A stretch of DNA of 64,000 nucleotides from Klebsiella sp. WP3-W18-ESBL-02 (GTDB lineage Bacteria; Pseudomonadota; Gammaproteobacteria; Enterobacterales; Enterobacteriaceae), in NCBI RefSeq assembly GCF_014168815.1, contig NZ_AP021972.1, positions 434,001-498,000 of the forward strand, read 5' to 3'. Shown in pieces: positions 17,955-25,999 of the stretch. How positions within the stretch are numbered: position 1 is the first letter of the stretch; each line of letters begins with the position of its first letter. The translations under genes were made by a program, and so were the position numbers. The notes beneath the pieces were generated by a model. The model worked only from the letters and a program-made list of their open reading frames with translations, had not been told where the DNA came from and searched no databases.

Positions 17955-19062
17955 ACAGAAGAATCTGGTGATTGCACCCGATGTGCAGGGCTCGCTCTCG
18001 CTGCAGCTGCGTAATTTACCGTGGAAACAGGCGTTACAGACGGTGATGACCAGCACCGGGCTGGTTATGCATCAGGAGGGAAGCGTGCTCTTCGTCTATT
18101 CGCAGCGCTGGCGTGAAGAGAAGCAGGCGCGAGCGCTGGCGGAACAGGTGCGCCGTCAGCAGACGCTGCCGTTGAAACACGCCAGTATTGTGCTGCAGTA
18201 CGCTGATGCCAGCGAACTGGCAAAGTCCGGAGGCAAACTTCTCAGCGCGCGCGGCACGCTGACCGTTGACAAGCGCACCAACCGGCTCATCGTTCGCGAT
18301 GACGGTGAACATCTTCAGGCGTTTAGCGCGTGGGCAACGGAGATGGATATTCCCGTCGGCCAGGTTGAGCTGGCTGCACATATCGTCACTATCAATGAAA
18401 CCAGCCTACGTGAGCTGGGTGTGAAATGGAGCCTCGCCGAGGCTGAAGGGGCAATAGGGGTTGGTAAAATCACCTCGCTGAGTAGCGATCTGTCGGTAGC
18501 CGATGCCACAACGCGCGGTGGTTTTAATATTGGCCGCATCAATGGTCGCCTGCTTGAGCTGGAGCTGTCCGCGCTGGAACAAAAGCAAAAGGTGGATATT
18601 ATCGCCAGCCCGCGGCTTCTGGCTTCACATTTGCAGCCCGCGAGCATTAAGCAGGGTAGCGAGATTCCCTATCAGGTCTCGAGCGGAGAGAGCGGGGCCA
18701 CTTCGGTCGAATTTAAAGAAGCGGTGCTGGGCATGGAGGTGACGCCGACGGTGCTACAGAATGGTCGGGTTCGGTTGAAGCTGCATATCAGCGAAAATAT
18801 GCCGGGCCAGGTGCTACAGCAGGCGGATGGCGAAGTGCTGGCCATCGACAAGCAGGAGATTGAAACCCAGGTTGAGGTTAAAAGTGGCGAAACGCTGGCG
18901 CTGGGCGGCATTTTTTCGCAGAAGAATAAAAACGCCAGCGACAGTGTGCCTTTTTTAGGCGATATCCCTTTGTTGGGTCATCTTTTTCGCCGTGATGGGA
19001 AAGACAATGAACGACGTGAACTGGTGGTGTTTATCACGCCACGTATTATTTCTGTGCAATAG
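17833..19062 (+). CDS. hofQ: Secretin-like outer-membrane protein HofQ
   Basis: HofQ is a small secretin of the PilQ/ComE group that would form the outer-membrane pore for DNA uptake or a pilus-like fibre. The 409-aa product (412 aa in E. coli) has a signal peptide ending near SPAK, an AMIN/STN-type N domain (VLQSLADLEQKNLVIAPDVQG), an N1 domain and the secretin core. The core shows the VEVKSGETLALGGIF and VPFLGDIPLLGHLF signatures. The start lies 122 bp inside hofP, with an AGAAGGAA ribosome site. It is the last gene of the cluster. Confidence 0.93.
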   Translation: MNRISLLILLLLAPLSPAKNVTLVVDDVPVAQVLQSLADLEQKNLVIAPDVQGSLSLQLRNLPWKQALQTVMTSTGLVMHQEGSVLFVYSQRWREEKQARALAEQVRRQQTLPLKHASIVLQYADASELAKSGGKLLSARGTLTVDKRTNRLIVRDDGEHLQAFSAWATEMDIPVGQVELAAHIVTINETSLRELGVKWSLAEAEGAIGVGKITSLSSDLSVADATTRGGFNIGRINGRLLELELSALEQKQKVDIIASPRLLASHLQPASIKQGSEIPYQVSSGESGATSVEFKEAVLGMEVTPTVLQNGRVRLKLHISENMPGQVLQQADGEVLAIDKQEIETQVEVKSGETLALGGIFSQKNKNASDSVPFLGDIPLLGHLFRRDGKDNERRELVVFITPRIISVQ

Positions 19063-19342
19063 CAGCGAGTAATCATGCGAATTTAGCAGCGAAGGTGCGC
19101 CGTGGGTTTGACGTGGGAGCAGATTTAGCATACAAGGAGTACCGATTTGAGTGTCAGCGTATGCCGCTCGTACTCCTGTAGTCTGCTGATTTAATCTGTT
19201 GCCAAACCAGCCGGAGTATTGAGATAATTTTCAGTCTGACTCTCGCTCTATTGCATAAGAGGTTTCAGTTCATGTCCTGCGACGCGTGATGTTCTGCGGC
19301 GCGGATTTATCATTAACGAATAGTCTTAGTAGTACCAAAAAA
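19063..19342 (+). promoter_or_regulatory. hofQ-aroK intergenic leader with an imperfect inverted repeat
   Basis: This 280-bp gap holds no convincing gene. It contains inverted arms AGGAGTAC (19135-19142) and GTACTCCT (19170-19177). These extend outward through TACA/GTA and AGCAGA/TCTGCT with bulges, giving a potential long hairpin at about 19118-19187. The aroK promoter should lie here, because aroK heads the superoperon that runs to trpS. Confidence 0.35.
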
Positions 19343-19864
19343 ATGGCAGAGAAACGCAATATCTTTCTGGTTGGGCCCATGGGTGCCGGCAAAAGCACTA
19401 TTGGGCGCCAGCTGGCTCAACAGCTCAATATGGAATTTTACGATTCTGATCAAGAGATTGAGAAACGAACAGGCGCTGACGTGGGCTGGGTCTTTGATGT
19501 CGAAGGCGAAGAAGGTTTCCGTGACCGCGAAGAAAAAATCATCAATGAGTTAACGGAAAAGCAGGGTATTGTTCTGGCAACAGGCGGTGGCTCTGTAAAA
19601 TCACGCGAAACGCGCAATCGTCTCTCCGCTCGTGGCGTGGTTGTCTATCTGGAAACCACCATTGAAAAACAGCTCGCTCGCACTCAGCGCGATAAAAAGC
19701 GCCCGCTGCTGCAGGTTGAAACGCCGCCGCGCGAAGTGCTCGAAGCGCTGGCCGACGAACGTAATCCGCTGTATGAAGAGATTGCTGACGTCACTATTCG
19801 TACTGACGATCAGAGCGCAAAAGTTGTCGCTAACCAGATCATCCATATGCTGGAAAGCAACTAA
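19343..19864 (+). CDS. aroK: Shikimate kinase I
   Basis: AroK phosphorylates shikimate with ATP, the fifth step of the chorismate pathway. The 173-aa product has the P-loop GPMGAGKST at residues 11-19, a substrate-binding Asp/Arg pair in FYDSDQEIEKR and FRDREEK, and GGGSVKS. The ATG at 19343 was chosen over an in-frame ATG at 19286 because it gives exactly the family length (MAEKRNIFLVGPMG). It is the first gene of the aroK-aroB-damX-dam-rpe-gph-trpS cluster, 58 bp before aroB. Confidence 0.98.
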   Translation: MAEKRNIFLVGPMGAGKSTIGRQLAQQLNMEFYDSDQEIEKRTGADVGWVFDVEGEEGFRDREEKIINELTEKQGIVLATGGGSVKSRETRNRLSARGVVVYLETTIEKQLARTQRDKKRPLLQVETPPREVLEALADERNPLYEEIADVTIRTDDQSAKVVANQIIHMLESN

Positions 19865-19922
19865 TACTGGCCTGAAAAGTAGAATGCCAGCGAATAACAG
19901 TCACTAAGGTGGACGTCGCGTT

Positions 19923-21017
19923 ATGGAGAGGCTTACAGTAACTCTCGGGGAACGTAGTTACCCGATTACCATCGCGGCTGGTTTGTTTAACGACCCAGCT
20001 TCCTTCTTACCGCTCAAGTCCGGCGATCAGGTTATGCTGGTCACCAACGAAACGCTGGCACCGCTTTATCTGGACCAGGTTCGCTCCGTGCTCGAGCAGG
20101 CTGGCGTGAAGGTTGATAGCGTCATTCTGCCGGACGGCGAACAGTATAAAAGCCTGGCCGTCATGGATACCGTTTTCACCGCGCTTTTGCAGAAACCACA
20201 CGGTCGTGATACTACGCTGGTGGCGCTGGGCGGCGGTGTGATCGGTGACTTAACCGGTTTTGCGGCGGCGAGCTATCAGCGCGGCGTACGCTTTATCCAG
20301 GTGCCTACCACTCTGCTGTCGCAGGTGGATTCTTCGGTTGGCGGCAAAACCGCGGTCAACCATCCCCTTGGTAAGAATATGATTGGCGCATTCTGGCAGC
20401 CGGCCTCCGTTGTGGTTGACCTGAACTGCCTGAAAACGCTACCGAAACGCGAGCTCTCCTCTGGCCTTGCCGAAGTCATTAAGTACGGCATCATCCTGGA
20501 TGCGCCGTTCTTCGACTGGCTGGAAGCGAACATCGACGCGCTGATGGCGCTGGATGAAAAAGCGATGGCGTACTGTATTCGCCGTTGTTGTGAGCTGAAA
20601 GCCGATGTTGTGGCTGCCGACGAGCGCGAAACCGGGTTACGTGCTTTACTCAATCTTGGGCATACGTTTGGCCACGCCATTGAAGCCGAGATGGGTTATG
20701 GCAACTGGCTGCACGGTGAAGCCGTGGCGGCGGGTATGGTGATGGCGGCTCACGCCTCCGAGCGCCTGGGCCAGTTTGACGCTCAGGATACTCAGCGCAT
20801 CATCGCACTGCTTAAGCGCGCAGGGCTGCCGGTTGCGGGTCCGCAGGAGATGACGGCGCAAGCCTATCTGCCGCACATGCTGCGAGATAAAAAAGTCCTG
20901 GCTGGCGAAATGCGCTTAGTGCTGCCGCTGGCTATCGGGAAAAGTGAGGTACGCGGTGGCGTATCCCACGATGTGGTTCTTGGCGCTATTGCTGATACCC
21001 AGCAGGCGCAACTATAA
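19923..21017 (+). CDS. aroB: 3-dehydroquinate synthase
   Basis: AroB makes 3-dehydroquinate from DAHP, the second step of the chorismate pathway, using NAD+ and a divalent metal. The 364-aa product (362 in E. coli) keeps the NAD-binding GGGVIGDLTGFAAASYQRG, the PTTLLSQVDSSVGGKTAVNH motif, and the metal ligands Glu (SGLAEVIKYG) and His (NLGHTFGHAIE, LHGEAVAAGM). It shares the pathway and operon with aroK. Confidence 0.98.
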   Translation: MERLTVTLGERSYPITIAAGLFNDPASFLPLKSGDQVMLVTNETLAPLYLDQVRSVLEQAGVKVDSVILPDGEQYKSLAVMDTVFTALLQKPHGRDTTLVALGGGVIGDLTGFAAASYQRGVRFIQVPTTLLSQVDSSVGGKTAVNHPLGKNMIGAFWQPASVVVDLNCLKTLPKRELSSGLAEVIKYGIILDAPFFDWLEANIDALMALDEKAMAYCIRRCCELKADVVAADERETGLRALLNLGHTFGHAIEAEMGYGNWLHGEAVAAGMVMAAHASERLGQFDAQDTQRIIALLKRAGLPVAGPQEMTAQAYLPHMLRDKKVLAGEMRLVLPLAIGKSEVRGGVSHDVVLGAIADTQQAQL

Positions 21018-21101
21018 GAAAGGTCTAGCCGCGTTCGTGCGGTGTTTTAACTTCAGGTGATGTGCAATTGTCGTGGCATAAGCCTTTTAGTGGGGTGTTA
21101 A

Positions 21102-22424
21102 ATGGATGAATTTAAACCAGAAGACGAGCTGAAACCCGATCCCAGCGATCGTCGTACTGGTCGCTCTCGTCAATCTTCCGATCGTGACAGCGAGCCACAG
21201 ATCAACTTTGATGATGTGGAACTCGATGCGGATGAGCGTCGTCCGTCCCGTAGTCGCAAAGCACGTGAAGAAGCCGAGCCGGAAGACGAATACTACGAAT
21301 CTGAAGAAGCCGATGACGCTGACGCAGAGGAAGTGGTAGAGCGCCGCCCGCGTAAACGTAAAAATGCCGCGCCGCGTAAACCGGCTTCCCGCCAGTACAT
21401 TATGATGGGGCTGGGCGTGGTTGTGCTGCTGGTGCTGATTGTCGGCATCGGTTCGGCACTGAAAGCACCTTCTTCAAACGATCAAAGCGCATCGTCGGAG
21501 AAGAGCATCTCTCTGTCGGGCGATAATACCGATCAGGCCAATGCTTCTCAGCCTCAGCCTGCACAGGAAAACAACCCGCAGCAGGACGTCACGCTGCCGC
21601 CAATCTCCTCTACGCCGACCCAGGGCCAGCAGACCGCTGCGCCGGACGGTCAGCAGCGCGTCGAAGTTCAGGGTGACCTGAACAATGCGCTGACGCAGCC
21701 GCAGGGCCAGAGCGACGACACGGTCGTGAACTCTACGCTGCCGACGGAACCGGCTACCGTGGCACCGATTCGTAACGGTGCGCGCCCTGCGGTCACTGCG
21801 CCGGTGGAAACGCCGCGTCAGACCGCGACGGCTCCGCGTCCGGAACGTAAGCATACGGTTATCGAAACCAAACCGCAGCCGATGGCCACGGTGAAAAAGC
21901 AGGCTCCGGCCGCGCAGAGCAAACCGGTTGAAACGAAGCCGGTGACCACTGCGCCGAAACAGACCGTAACGGCGGCCACCTCAACGCCGGCAAAAGCGCC
22001 TGCGGCTGAAGCGGCAAAACCGGCGGCAACCACCGCTGCGCCTGCGGCTACCGCCACGACGGCTACGGCCGCTGCAACCGCAGCGCCTGCCGCGACGGCA
22101 ACCGCAGCGCCTGCCGCGACGGCAACCGGCAAGTCGGCGGGCGACGTGGGCTCGCTGAAATCAGCTTCTGGCTCACATTACACGCTGCAGCTCAGCTCTT
22201 CTTCTAACTACGACAACCTCAACGGTTGGGCGAAGAAAGAGAACCTGAAAAACTACGTGGTGTATGAAACCTCTCGCAATGGCCAGCCGTGGTATGTCCT
22301 GGTCAGCGGCATCTACGCATCGAAAGATGATGCCAAACGCGCCGTGACCACGCTGCCAGCCGACGTACAGGCCAAAAACCCGTGGGCGAAACCGCTGCAT
22401 CAGGTACAGTCTGACCTGAAGTAA
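21102..22424 (+). CDS. damX: Cell-division SPOR-domain protein DamX
   Basis: DamX is an inner-membrane protein that gathers at the septal ring by binding denuded septal peptidoglycan. The 440-aa product has an acidic, Arg-rich cytoplasmic region and one membrane segment near residues 100-120 (QYIMMGLGVVVLLVLIVGIG). A long Pro/Ala/Thr/Gln-rich linker follows, then a C-terminal SPOR domain (about 355-435: HYTLQLSSSSNYDNLNGWAK). The linker is longer than in E. coli (428 aa) and contains a 24-bp tandem repeat. Confidence 0.96.
   Translation: MDEFKPEDELKPDPSDRRTGRSRQSSDRDSEPQINFDDVELDADERRPSRSRKAREEAEPEDEYYESEEADDADAEEVVERRPRKRKNAAPRKPASRQYIMMGLGVVVLLVLIVGIGSALKAPSSNDQSASSEKSISLSGDNTDQANASQPQPAQENNPQQDVTLPPISSTPTQGQQTAAPDGQQRVEVQGDLNNALTQPQGQSDDTVVNSTLPTEPATVAPIRNGARPAVTAPVETPRQTATAPRPERKHTVIETKPQPMATVKKQAPAAQSKPVETKPVTTAPKQTVTAATSTPAKAPAAEAAKPAATTAAPAATATTATAAATAAPAATATAAPAATATGKSAGDVGSLKSASGSHYTLQLSSSSNYDNLNGWAKKENLKNYVVYETSRNGQPWYVLVSGIYASKDDAKRAVTTLPADVQAKNPWAKPLHQVQSDLK
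22074..22129 (+). repeat. 24-bp in-frame tandem repeat in the damX linker
   Basis: Two perfect 24-bp units (22074-22097 and 22098-22121) and the first 7 bases of a third encode the 8-residue unit ATAAPAAT. The repeat preserves the reading frame, so changes in copy number would lengthen or shorten only the linker before the SPOR domain. Confidence 0.9.
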
Positions 22425-22541
22425 CCGTCGTTTCGTTGTCGACCGCCCCGTCTATATCGCATGGTATAGGCGGGGCGTAGAAGCGCAGGATGCTGTCGGA
22501 GCTTTCTCCACAGCCGGAGAGAGTGTAAGTAGTCAGGCCGC

Positions 22542-23375
22542 ATGAAAAAAAATCGCGCTTTTTTGAAATGGGCAGGGGGAAAGTACCCGCTGCTCGATGA
22601 AATTCAAGGCCATCTGCCCGAGGGCGATTGTCTGGTTGAACCCTTCGTTGGTGCTGGATCGGTATTCCTGAATACCGATTTTTCGCGTTATATTCTGGCT
22701 GATATCAACAGCGATCTCATTGAGCTCTATAAAATCGTTAAAACGCGCGCCGATGAGTACGTTGAGCAGGCGAGGACGCTGTTTGTTCCCGAAACCAATA
22801 ACGCCGAGCGCTACTATCAATTCCGCGAAGAGTTTAACGCCAGTACCGACCTGTTCCGTCGCGCGGTGCTGTTTTTGTACCTCAACCGCCACGGCTACAA
22901 CGGCCTGTGCCGTTATAATCTGCGCGGTGAGTTTAACGTCCCGTTTGGCCGTTATAAGAAGCCCTATTTCCCGGAAGCCGAGCTGCGCCATTTCGCTGAG
23001 AAGGCGCAAAACGCCGAATTCTACTGCGAGTCTTATGAAGACTGCATGAAGCGCGCCGGCAAAAATGCCGTAGTCTACTGCGATCCGCCCTATGCGCCGC
23101 TGTCAGCTACGGCCAATTTTACGGCTTATCACACCAATAGCTTCAGCCTGGAGCAGCAGGAGATTCTGGCGCGAAAGGCGGAGGAGCTGATGGCGAAGCG
23201 GATCCCGGTACTGATTTCGAACCATCGTACGCCGCTGACGCTGGAATGGTATAAAAACGCGACGGATACGCACGTCGTCAAGGTTCGACGCAGTATTAGC
23301 CGCAACGGCGGCACGCGTAAAAAGGTGGACGAACTGCTGGCGCTGTATCGCCCGCCAGGCAAAAAACAACGTTAA
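22542..23375 (+). CDS. dam: DNA adenine methyltransferase Dam (GATC)
   Basis: Dam methylates adenine in GATC and so directs mismatch repair, initiation timing and gene expression. The 277-aa product (278 in E. coli) has the S-adenosylmethionine motif FLKWAGGKY at residues 7-15, EPFVGAGSVF, and the catalytic DPPY at 181-184. It is a housekeeping enzyme, not part of a restriction system: no nuclease is nearby and its neighbours are the usual damX and rpe. Confidence 0.98.
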   Translation: MKKNRAFLKWAGGKYPLLDEIQGHLPEGDCLVEPFVGAGSVFLNTDFSRYILADINSDLIELYKIVKTRADEYVEQARTLFVPETNNAERYYQFREEFNASTDLFRRAVLFLYLNRHGYNGLCRYNLRGEFNVPFGRYKKPYFPEAELRHFAEKAQNAEFYCESYEDCMKRAGKNAVVYCDPPYAPLSATANFTAYHTNSFSLEQQEILARKAEELMAKRIPVLISNHRTPLTLEWYKNATDTHVVKVRRSISRNGGTRKKVDELLALYRPPGKKQR

Positions 23376-23408
23376 AGACCCTAATGGATAGGCTCTGAGG
23401 AGATGCGG

Positions 23409-24086
23409 ATGAAACAGTACCTGATTGCCCCTTCAATTTTGTCGGCCGATTTTGCCCGCCTGGGGGAAGACACGGCCCGTGCGCTGGCCGCCGGGGCGGA
23501 CGTGGTTCATTTCGATGTTATGGATAACCATTACGTGCCTAACCTGACCATCGGACCGATGGTGCTGAAAGCGCTGCGTGATTACGGCATTACCGCCCCT
23601 ATTGATGTGCACCTGATGGTGAAACCGGTTGACCGTCTGGTGCCGGACTTTGCCGCCGCAGGCGCCAGCATCATCACTTTCCATCCGGAAGCCTCTGAAC
23701 ACGTTGACCGTACGCTGCAGCTGATCAAAGAACATGGCTGTAAAGCGGGTCTGGTGCTGAACCCGGCTACGCCGCTAAGCTACCTCGACTACGTGATGGA
23801 CAAGCTGGACGTCATCCTGCTGATGTCGGTTAACCCAGGCTTCGGCGGTCAGTCCTTTATTCCACATACGCTGGACAAGCTGCGGGAAGTGCGTCGCCGC
23901 ATTGATGCGTCCGGCTATGACATCCGTCTGGAAGTCGACGGCGGCGTGAAGGTGAATAATATTCGCGAAATCGCGGCGGCCGGGGCGGATATGTTTGTCG
24001 CCGGGTCGGCGATTTTTGGCCAACCAGACTACAACAAAGTCATTGATGAAATGCGCAGTGAGCTGGCAAAGGTAAGTCATGGATAA
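23409..24086 (+). CDS. rpe: Ribulose-phosphate 3-epimerase
   Basis: Rpe interconverts ribulose 5-phosphate and xylulose 5-phosphate in the pentose phosphate pathway. The 225-aa TIM-barrel product has SILSADFARLGED, the metal-binding His residues in VVHFDVMDNHYVPNLTIG and DVHLMV, and the catalytic Asp in LEVDGGVKVNN. I chose the ATG at 23409 (MKQYLIAPSIL) over the ATG at 23403 because of family length and the GAGGAG site before it. It overlaps gph by 8 bp. Confidence 0.98.
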   Translation: MKQYLIAPSILSADFARLGEDTARALAAGADVVHFDVMDNHYVPNLTIGPMVLKALRDYGITAPIDVHLMVKPVDRLVPDFAAAGASIITFHPEASEHVDRTLQLIKEHGCKAGLVLNPATPLSYLDYVMDKLDVILLMSVNPGFGGQSFIPHTLDKLREVRRRIDASGYDIRLEVDGGVKVNNIREIAAAGADMFVAGSAIFGQPDYNKVIDEMRSELAKVSHG

Positions 24087-24840
24087 ATTGCAAACCATTC
24101 GCGGCGTCGCGTTTGACCTCGACGGTACGCTGGTCGACAGCGCGCCGGGGCTGACGGCGGCGGTGGATAGCGCCCTGTATGCGCTGGAGCTTCCGGTCGC
24201 GGGCGAAGACCGCGTCGTTACCTGGATTGGCAACGGTGCCGACGTTCTGATGGAACGGGCGCTGAACTGGGCCCGCCAGGAACGTGCTTCCCAGCGCGCG
24301 GCGCAGGGGAAACCCTCCGTCGATAGCCACGATATTCCGCAAGACGAGCAGCTTCGCGTGCTGCGACGTCTGTTCGATCGTTATTATGCCGAGTTTGCCG
24401 AAGAGGGTAGCTTCCTGTTCCCGCACGTTGAGCAAACGCTGGCCGCGCTGCACGCCAGCGGCTTACCGCTGGCGCTGGTGACCAACAAGCCAACGCCGTT
24501 CGTGGCACCGATACTGGCGTCGCTGGGCATCGACAGCTATTTCTCCGTGGTGATTGGCGGGGATGACGTGCAGAACAAGAAGCCGCATCCCGAGCCGCTG
24601 CTGAAGGTAGCGGAAAAGCTTTCTTTGGCCCCGGAAGCGCTGTTGTTTGTCGGTGACTCGCGCAATGATATTCAGGCCGCTAAGGCTGCGGGCTGCACCT
24701 CCGTTGGTCTGACCTACGGCTACAACTATGGCGAAGCCATCGCGCTGAGCGAGCCGGACGTCGTCTTTGACCACTTCAATGAACTTTTGCCCGCTCTCGG
24801 GCTTGCAAACAGTGAAAATCAGGAATCAGAACATGACTAA
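24079..24840 (+). CDS. gph: Phosphoglycolate phosphatase
   Basis: Gph removes phosphate from 2-phosphoglycolate, which arises in repair of oxidised DNA ends. The 253-aa HAD protein shows motif I FDLDGTLVDSAPG, motif II in LALVTNKPT, the lysine in KKPHPEPLLK, and motif IV VGDSRNDIQAAKAAG. It overlaps rpe at the start and trpS at the end, each by 8 bp, so the three are probably translationally coupled. Confidence 0.98.
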   Translation: MDKLQTIRGVAFDLDGTLVDSAPGLTAAVDSALYALELPVAGEDRVVTWIGNGADVLMERALNWARQERASQRAAQGKPSVDSHDIPQDEQLRVLRRLFDRYYAEFAEEGSFLFPHVEQTLAALHASGLPLALVTNKPTPFVAPILASLGIDSYFSVVIGGDDVQNKKPHPEPLLKVAEKLSLAPEALLFVGDSRNDIQAAKAAGCTSVGLTYGYNYGEAIALSEPDVVFDHFNELLPALGLANSENQESEHD

Positions 24841-25837
24841 GCCCATCGTATTCAGCGGCGCACAGCCGTCAGGTGAACTGACCATCGGTAACTACATGGG
24901 TGCACTGCGTCAGTGGGTCAACATGCAGGATGACTATCACTGCATCTACTGCATCGTTGACCAGCACGCGATTACCGTACGTCAGGACCCGCAGGCGCTG
25001 CGTAAGGCGACGCTCGACACGCTGGCGCTGTATCTGGCCTGCGGAATCGACCCGGAAAAAAGCACCATCTTCGTACAGTCTCACGTGCCGGAACACGCAC
25101 AGCTGGGCTGGGCGCTGAACTGCTACACCTATTTCGGCGAGCTGAGCCGTATGACTCAGTTCAAAGATAAATCTGCCCGCTACGCGGAAAACATCAACGC
25201 CGGCCTGTTTGACTACCCGGTGCTGATGGCGGCAGACATCCTGCTGTACCAGACCAATCAGGTGCCGGTTGGTGAAGACCAGAAGCAGCACCTGGAGCTG
25301 AGCCGCGATGTCGCCCAGCGCTTTAACGCCATCTACGGCGATATCTTCAAAGTGCCTGAGCCGTTTATTCCGAAGTCCGGCGCGCGCGTGATGTCGCTGC
25401 TTGAGCCGACCAAGAAGATGTCCAAGTCCGATGACAACCGCAACAACGTGATTGGCCTGCTGGAAGACCCGAAATCGGTAGTGAAAAAGATCAAACGTGC
25501 GATGACCGACTCTGAAGAGCCGCCGGTTATTCGCTACGATCAGAAAGAGAAAGCGGGCGTTTCTAACCTGCTGGATATTCTCTCCGGCGTAACCGGCCAG
25601 AGCATTCCTGAGCTGGAAAAACACTTCGAAGGCAAGATGTACGGCCACCTGAAAGGGGAAGTGGCGGAAGCCGTTTCCGGTATGCTGAGCGAACTGCAGG
25701 AGCGTTATCATCGCTTCCGTAACGACGAAGCTTTCCTGCAGAAGATCATGAAAGAAGGCGCAGAGAAGGCCAGCGCGCGTGCATCTCAGACGCTGAAGGC
25801 GGTGTACGAAGCGATTGGCTTTGTGGCCAAACCGTAA
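24833..25837 (+). CDS. trpS: Tryptophanyl-tRNA synthetase
   Basis: TrpS charges tRNA-Trp. The 334-aa class I enzyme has the HIGH-like TIGN in PSGELTIGNYMGAL near the N terminus and the KMSKS loop (TKKMSKSDDN). The ATG at 24833, inside the end of gph, gives the exact E. coli length; an in-frame ATG at 24767 lies deep in gph and is unlikely. It closes the aroK superoperon, followed by REP elements and a terminator. Confidence 0.98.
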   Translation: MTKPIVFSGAQPSGELTIGNYMGALRQWVNMQDDYHCIYCIVDQHAITVRQDPQALRKATLDTLALYLACGIDPEKSTIFVQSHVPEHAQLGWALNCYTYFGELSRMTQFKDKSARYAENINAGLFDYPVLMAADILLYQTNQVPVGEDQKQHLELSRDVAQRFNAIYGDIFKVPEPFIPKSGARVMSLLEPTKKMSKSDDNRNNVIGLLEDPKSVVKKIKRAMTDSEEPPVIRYDQKEKAGVSNLLDILSGVTGQSIPELEKHFEGKMYGHLKGEVAEAVSGMLSELQERYHRFRNDEAFLQKIMKEGAEKASARASQTLKAVYEAIGFVAKP

Positions 25838-25852
25838 GCATTAGCGCAAATT

Positions 25853-25950
25853 GCCGGGTGGCGGCTGCGCCTTACCCGGCCTACATGCTCTGCAATATCA
25901 GTGGGTTGTGTGGGTTTATGTAGGCCTGATAAGCGAAGCGCCATCAGGCA
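25853..25950. repeat. BIME: two REP palindromes after trpS
   Basis: The unit at 25853-25884 has arms GCCGGGT / ACCCGGC. The unit at 25920-25950 has arms GCCTGAT / ATCAGGC in the other orientation. They fill the gap between convergent trpS and cysG. In E. coli this gap holds yhfL and the frl and yhfS-Z genes, none of which is present. Confidence 0.88.
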
Positions 25951-25970
25951 GCTATTTTGTCACCAACTTC

Positions 25971-25995
25971 AAACCGGGATAATCCCGGTTTTTTT
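25971..25995. terminator. Bidirectional terminator between trpS and cysG
   Basis: The stem AAACCGGGA / TCCCGGTTT has a TAA loop and is followed by T residues on the + strand and by A-derived U residues on the other. It lies 5 bp beyond the cysG stop. Confidence 0.88.
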
Positions 25996-25999
25996 ACGT

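Noticed and set aside
22542..23375. Adenine methyltransferase as part of a restriction or phage-defence system
   Set aside because: The sequence, length and damX/rpe neighbours identify housekeeping Dam; no nuclease gene is nearby.
25853..25950. Repeated palindromic units that might suggest a CRISPR array
   Set aside because: They are REP/BIME units: inverted, scattered over several gaps, without regular spacers or cas genes.
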